A model generated the notes under the pieces. The model worked only from the letters and a program-made list of their open reading frames with translations. It did no database searches and was not told the DNA's origin. Of a DNA stretch of 64,000 nt, positions 60,299 to 64,000 are shown one piece after another. The stretch comes from Kitasatospora sp. Root107 (GTDB taxonomy: Bacteria; Actinomycetota; Actinomycetes; Streptomycetales; Streptomycetaceae). Position 1 is the stretch's first letter. Every line of letters starts with the position of its first letter. The translations under genes were made by a program, and so were the position numbers. The DNA lies in NCBI RefSeq assembly GCF_001424875.1, contig NZ_LMCT01000072.1, positions 22,706 to 86,705 on the forward strand. Direction: 5' to 3'.

Positions 60299-61795
60299 GT
60301 GACCGCAGGACTCCCCAGGCGCAGCCTGCTCCTCGGCACCGCCGCAGCCGCACTCGCGGCCGGCCCGCTCGCCCGTACCGCGTTCGCCGCCACCACCGCC
60401 CAGACCCCCAAGGTCCTGGTGATCGGTCTGGACGGCGCCATGTTCAACCGGATCAAGGACGCCGACGCGCCGAACCTGGACGCCCTGATGGCCGGCGGTC
60501 TGTCCGCCGCCAGCAGCCTGTACGCCAACCCGATGGCCGAGACGTCCTCGGGCCCCGGCTGGACCACCATCGCCACCGGCGTCTGGCCGGACAAGCACAA
60601 CGTCAAGGACAACAACTTCACCGCGCCCAACTTCACCGCCTACCCGGACTGGCTGACCCGGGTGGAGCGGGCCGACTCCGCTTTCTCCACCTACGTGGTG
60701 GCCTCCTGGGCGCCGATCCCGAACACCATCTACTCGGCCACCGTCGACACCCGGGTGGCCACCCCGAGCGCCGAGTACGACGCCGGCACCACCTCCCGCG
60801 CGGTCGCCAGGATCCGGGACACCAACCCGGACGCGGTCTTCGTCCAGCTCGACAACGTCGACCACGCGGGTCACGCGAGCGGTTCGGCCAGCCAGGCGTA
60901 CCTGGACGCGATCAAGGGCGTGGACGGCCAGGTCGGCCAGATCGTGGCGGCCGTCCGGGGGCGGGCCACGTACGCGCAGGAGGACTGGCTGATCATGGTG
61001 ACGGCCGACCACGGGCACACCCCCACCGGTGGCCACGGCGGGTCGACCTGGGAGGAGCGGCAGACCTTCGTGATCGCCAACGGCGGTGGCCTGCCCGCCG
61101 GTTCGGTCCGCAACGACGTGCGGATGGTGGACATCGCGCCGACCGCGCTGGCCCACCTCGGGATCGCGATCGACCCGGCCTGGAACCTGGACGGCGCCCC
61201 GATCGCCAGCCTCACCCCGGATGCCTTCGACGCGCTGCGCCCGCAGCTGACCGGCCGGGTGGACGAGACCGGGATCGCGGCCGGCGTCATCGGCTTCACC
61301 CACACGGCGCCGACCGGCTGGTCGGTGGACAACTCGGCGATGGGCACCGGCGGTGTCACCGAGTGGCGCGGCTGGTCGTTCACCACCGACGAGTTCTGGA
61401 CCAAGACCCAGCGTGACCAGTACCGCGAGCTCAACGTCAGGTCCCGGAACGTCTTCGCGGTCGCCGACTCCGACGAGTGGGCCGACAAGTCCTTCTCGGG
61501 CAACTACGACACCACGCTGGTGAGCCCGGCCTACCCGGTCTCGGGCCTGGCCACCGTCAAGGTCGAGTACACCTGCTACTACCAGCAGGAAGGCGCCCAG
61601 ACCGCCAAGGTGCTGGCCTCCTGGAACGGCGGCGCCCCGGTAACCCTGGCCTCGTACAGCAGCCTGGTGAACGGCCGTCAGACCCACACCCTGACCGTCC
61701 CGGCCGGTGCCACCAACCTGCAGCTGCGGTTCCGCTACACCGGCAGCAACAACTGGTACTGGGTGGTCGACAACGTCCGGGTCTACGGCGTCTGA
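60299..61795 (+). CDS. Secreted alkaline-phosphatase-superfamily phosphodiesterase with C-terminal beta domain
   Basis: A 498-aa protein from GTG 60299 with AGGAGG 6 bp ahead. A Tat-like signal (RRSLLLGTAAAALAAG) precedes a type I phosphodiesterase/nucleotide pyrophosphatase core: KVLVIGLDGAMF (metal Asp), TSSGPGWTTIATG (nucleophile Thr/Ser region), QLDNVDHAGH and MVTADHGHTPTGGH (metal ligands), and DIAPTALAHLG. Residues 340-498 form a separate beta-rich domain (FTTDEFWTKTQRDQY, YWVVDNVRVYGV) resembling a carbohydrate-binding jelly roll. Substrate unknown; a nearby dre-like site hints at sugar-linked control. Confidence 0.87.
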   Translation: MTAGLPRRSLLLGTAAAALAAGPLARTAFAATTAQTPKVLVIGLDGAMFNRIKDADAPNLDALMAGGLSAASSLYANPMAETSSGPGWTTIATGVWPDKHNVKDNNFTAPNFTAYPDWLTRVERADSAFSTYVVASWAPIPNTIYSATVDTRVATPSAEYDAGTTSRAVARIRDTNPDAVFVQLDNVDHAGHASGSASQAYLDAIKGVDGQVGQIVAAVRGRATYAQEDWLIMVTADHGHTPTGGHGGSTWEERQTFVIANGGGLPAGSVRNDVRMVDIAPTALAHLGIAIDPAWNLDGAPIASLTPDAFDALRPQLTGRVDETGIAAGVIGFTHTAPTGWSVDNSAMGTGGVTEWRGWSFTTDEFWTKTQRDQYRELNVRSRNVFAVADSDEWADKSFSGNYDTTLVSPAYPVSGLATVKVEYTCYYQQEGAQTAKVLASWNGGAPVTLASYSSLVNGRQTHTLTVPAGATNLQLRFRYTGSNNWYWVVDNVRVYGV

Positions 61796-61803
61796 TGCCC
61801 AAC

Positions 61804-61843
61804 GCGGGTGCGGTGGCGGTTGGTTGGACGCCACCGCACCCGC
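61804..61843. terminator. Bidirectional terminator between convergent genes
   Basis: A perfect 15-bp inverted repeat (61804-61818 with 61829-61843) with a 10-nt loop lies between the stops of the phosphodiesterase gene (61795) and the M1 peptidase gene (61846). It can serve both strands. Confidence 0.8.
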
Positions 61844-61845
61844 GG

Positions 61846-63327
61846 TCAGTGGGCCTCGTGCAGGGTGTCGGTGGCCTTGATCTTCTGCCAGGACTTCGGC
61901 TCCTGGACGGTGGCCGCCCGCAGGGCCGGTGCGGTGCCGGCGGCGGGCTTGCCGCTGGTGTACAGCCAGGTGTGCAGCAGGTCGCCGAGCGGCTTGCCGG
62001 AGACCCGCTCGGCGTAGCGCTGGAAGTCGGCGACGGTGGCGTTGCCGTACTGGTGCTCGGCGGGCCAGCCGCGCAGCACGGCGAAGAACGCCTGGTCGCC
62101 GATCGCGTTGCGGAGCGCCTGGACGGCCAGTGCGCCGCGGTCGTACACGGCGGCGTGGAACTGGTTGTCGGGGCCCGGGTCGCCGGGCAGCACGGTCCAG
62201 AACGGGTCCTCGGCGGCCCGGCTGGAGTAGACCCAGTCGGCCAACTCCTGGGCGGTGCCCTCGTTCTCGTGCTCGGACCAGAGCCACTGGGCGTAGCGGG
62301 CGAAGCCCTCGTTCAGCCAGATGTCGCTCCAGCGCTCGAGCGAGACGCTGTCGCCGTACCACTGGTGGGCCAACTCGTGCACGACGACGGAGGTGTTGGA
62401 GCCGGAGGCGAAGATCCGCGGGCTGTAGTAGATCTGGCTCTGGGTCTCCAGGGCGTACCCGGGCCGGGTGTTGGGGACGTAGCCGCCGACGGTGGCGAAG
62501 GGGTACGGGCCGAACTGCGTGCTGAGCCAGTCGGTGATCTCGCCGGTGCGCTCCAGGCTGGCGCGGGCGGCGCCGGCGTTGTCGCCGAGGTCGCGGCTGT
62601 AGGCGGTGATGACGGGTATGCCGCTCTCGGTGACCGAGGTGCCGAGGTCGAACCGGCCGAGTGCGAGGGTGGCCAGGTAGGTGGCCTGGGGCTTGGTCTG
62701 CCGCCAGTTGTACCTGGTCCAGCCGAGGCGTGAACTCTGCGACACCAGTGCGCCGTTGCTGATCGCCTGGGTCCCGTCGGGGACCAGCACGGAGACGTCG
62801 AAGGTGGCCTTGTCGGAGGGGTGGTCGTTGCTCGGGAACCACCACCACGCCGACTCCGGCTCGCCGGCCGCCACGCCGCCGTCCGGGGTGCGCTGCCAGG
62901 CGGTGAAGCCGTAGGCGGTGACGGTGGACGGCACGCCGGAGTAGCGGACCACCACGGTGGCGCGCTCGCCCTTGCCGAGCGGCCTGGCGGGGGTGATCTC
63001 CAGTTCGTGTTCGCCGGTGGTCGTGAATCCCGCCTTGCGCCCGTTGACCTGCACCTCCTGGACGCCCAGGGCGAAGTCGAGGTTGAAGCGGGACAGCGCG
63101 GCCGTGGTGGTGGCCAGGATCGTCGCGGTGCCCTCGAGTTGGTCGGTGGCGGGCTGGTACTTGAGCCGCAGGTCGTAGTGCGAGACGTCGTACCCGCCGT
63201 TGCCGTACTGCGGGTAGTAGGCGTCCCCGGCACCGGACGCACCGACTGCGCCGGTGGCGGCACCGGCGGGGTTGGTCAGCAGCAGGGCGGCAGCCAGGGC
63301 CGCGGAGATGGTCAGCCTTTTGCGCAC
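61846..63327 (-). CDS. Secreted M1-family metallopeptidase
   Basis: A 493-aa protein from GTG 63327 with GGAGGA upstream. The signal peptide is followed by the M1 N-terminal beta domain (YDVSHYDLRLKYQPATDQL, EGTATI). The gluzincin site is VVHELAHQWYGDSV, then WLNEGFARY (HExxH-18-E), with a Tyr-containing segment downstream (VYDRGALAVQALR). It is shorter than intracellular PepN and lacks the long C-terminal helical domain, as usual for secreted streptomycete M1 enzymes. It acts on peptides outside the cell. Confidence 0.93.
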   Translation of the reverse strand: MRKRLTISAALAAALLLTNPAGAATGAVGASGAGDAYYPQYGNGGYDVSHYDLRLKYQPATDQLEGTATILATTTAALSRFNLDFALGVQEVQVNGRKAGFTTTGEHELEITPARPLGKGERATVVVRYSGVPSTVTAYGFTAWQRTPDGGVAAGEPESAWWWFPSNDHPSDKATFDVSVLVPDGTQAISNGALVSQSSRLGWTRYNWRQTKPQATYLATLALGRFDLGTSVTESGIPVITAYSRDLGDNAGAARASLERTGEITDWLSTQFGPYPFATVGGYVPNTRPGYALETQSQIYYSPRIFASGSNTSVVVHELAHQWYGDSVSLERWSDIWLNEGFARYAQWLWSEHENEGTAQELADWVYSSRAAEDPFWTVLPGDPGPDNQFHAAVYDRGALAVQALRNAIGDQAFFAVLRGWPAEHQYGNATVADFQRYAERVSGKPLGDLLHTWLYTSGKPAAGTAPALRAATVQEPKSWQKIKATDTLHEAH

Positions 63328-63526
63328 GGGTCCTCCGAAGTACCGGGGGTGGTGAGCGGACTGACCGACCGTAGGACGGCGGATGACCCGACGGGGGCGA
63401 ACCGGTCCGGCTGTTATGAAATGTTCACGCTAAGAAACGGTCGGCGACCGGGGTGCGGTCTTATCTCCGGTCCGTCGAACGGTTAGCTTCGCCGGTACGT
63501 ACCCCGGACGGAAGGACCACCGGCCC

Positions 63527-63675
63527 GTGATCGTGACAGCCCACCTGAGCGGCACCCATCTCGACTGGCTGGACAAGGCGCTCGGCTCGGTCGGCCACGC
63601 CGTCGACGAGAAGCGCGCCCGGCAGATCCTGCGCGATCTCGCCGCGGATGGAACCATCCAGCGCGTCGACGCCGA
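63527..63675 (+). pseudogene. Truncated coding fragment
   Basis: From GTG 63527 the frame reads a plausible N-terminus (LSGTHLDWLDKALGSVGHAV, then DEKRARQILRDLAADGTIQR) with strong third-position GC. After about 50 codons codon bias is lost and the open frame runs antisense into the next gene. It looks like a gene start cut short, with no recognisable family. Confidence 0.35.
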
Positions 63676-63795
63676 TCGAGCTGCAGCAGGCGGTTCGCCG
63701 GACATCGGACGACCCCGGCCGGGATGCCCGCCCAGGTCATCAGACCACGTACGGAACTCGGTGGGCCGCACGGTGCGGCCGGGCCGAGAACGCCG

Positions 63796-64000
63796 TCAGC
63801 ACTGCGCGCGTGCCTGCTTGACACCCGGTTCCGCGCTGTGGAGGTCGAAGGTGACGCTGAAGGTCTCCCGGGCGGCGTGGAGCGTGTCCGCGAGCGGCTG
63901 GCGCTTCTTGTCCTGCAGCGCGGCCACCCGGGCCACCTCCGCCGCCGCGCCCAGCCGGCCGACCGCCACGTCCCAGGACTGATCCGACGAACCGCTGGCC
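63796..64000 (-). CDS. Partial unknown protein at the window edge
   Basis: The last 67 codons of a minus-strand gene whose start lies beyond the window. The visible C-terminus is helical (DVAVGRLGAAAEVARVAALQ, then DKKRQPLADTLHAARETF) and ends VKQARAQC. No motif allows a family call. Confidence 0.6.
   Translation of the reverse strand, partial: ASGSSDQSWDVAVGRLGAAAEVARVAALQDKKRQPLADTLHAARETFSVTFDLHSAEPGVKQARAQC

Noticed and set aside
56657..62848. Minus-strand open frame of about 2060 codons
   Set aside because: It is antisense to efeU, corA, gntR and the phosphodiesterase gene and in another frame of the M1 gene; its repetitive composition is an artefact of GC-rich codon bias.

Overview
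The DNA is very GC-rich, with G/C at most third codon positions, many GTG starts and many 4-base start/stop overlaps. Gene content (ECF sigma/anti-sigma pairs, DmdR- and CsoR-type operators, EfeOBU, CbtAB behind a B12 riboswitch, NRPS, DasR-like GntR) points to a Streptomycetaceae chromosome (Streptomyces or Kitasatospora). The species cannot be fixed from the sequence alone.

Region 1 (about 0.7-14.85 kb) is an integrated genomic island. A tRNA-Pro(GGG) gene (14791-14867, minus strand) has its 3' half and terminator duplicated at 691-786. The perfect 67-bp direct repeats 720-786 and 14771-14837 are the att sites. A tyrosine recombinase (13399-14673) sits next to the intact tRNA. The cargo is mainly a six-gene minus-strand operon (10108 down to 1006): an alpha/beta hydrolase, an EAD1-trypsin-like protease, a small NTPase with its own N-terminal adaptor-like domain, a large STAND NTPase with helical repeats, an Mrr-like PD-(D/E)xK nuclease, and a frameshifted last gene. 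It looks like an NTP-dependent conflict (anti-phage or self-killing) system in an arrangement I do not recognise as a named system.

Region 2 (15-26 kb) is mostly ordinary chromosome: MFS exporter, DUF1684 protein, TesB thioesterase, AlkB-like dioxygenase, DinB-like protein, LRV-repeat protein, YbaK-like protein, GNAT, a lone MerB-like protein, and a lipoprotein/ECF sigma/anti-sigma operon. A HAD-hydrolase remnant lies at 19017-19138.

Region 3 (26-59 kb) is unusually rich in metal genes. It holds a TIGR03943/permease pair and a putative metallophore locus. The locus comprises a ten-gene plus-strand operon (28872-39662: ATP-grasp ligase, DUF4213/DUF364 putative heavy-metal-chelation protein, SbnA-like PLP enzyme, enolase-superfamily epimerase, MFS, methyltransferase and a complete Dpp/Nik-type ABC importer). 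It converges on a minus-strand pair, an MbtH-A-T-R NRPS and a leucyl/phenylalanyl-tRNA-protein transferase homologue. Zur-like palindromes lie at the divergent promoter (28767-28795) and ahead of the permease pair (28158-28172). After a GGDEF-EAL protein come a copper set with a CsoR-type operator (48022-48038), a B12-riboswitch-controlled CbtBA cobalt transporter, a PepSY membrane protein, the efeOBU iron operon with a DmdR-like box, and a CorA transporter.

Region 4 (59-64 kb) has a HutC/DasR-like GntR regulator with a dre-like site ahead of a secreted phosphodiesterase-family protein, a secreted M1 aminopeptidase, and two incomplete coding regions at the right edge.
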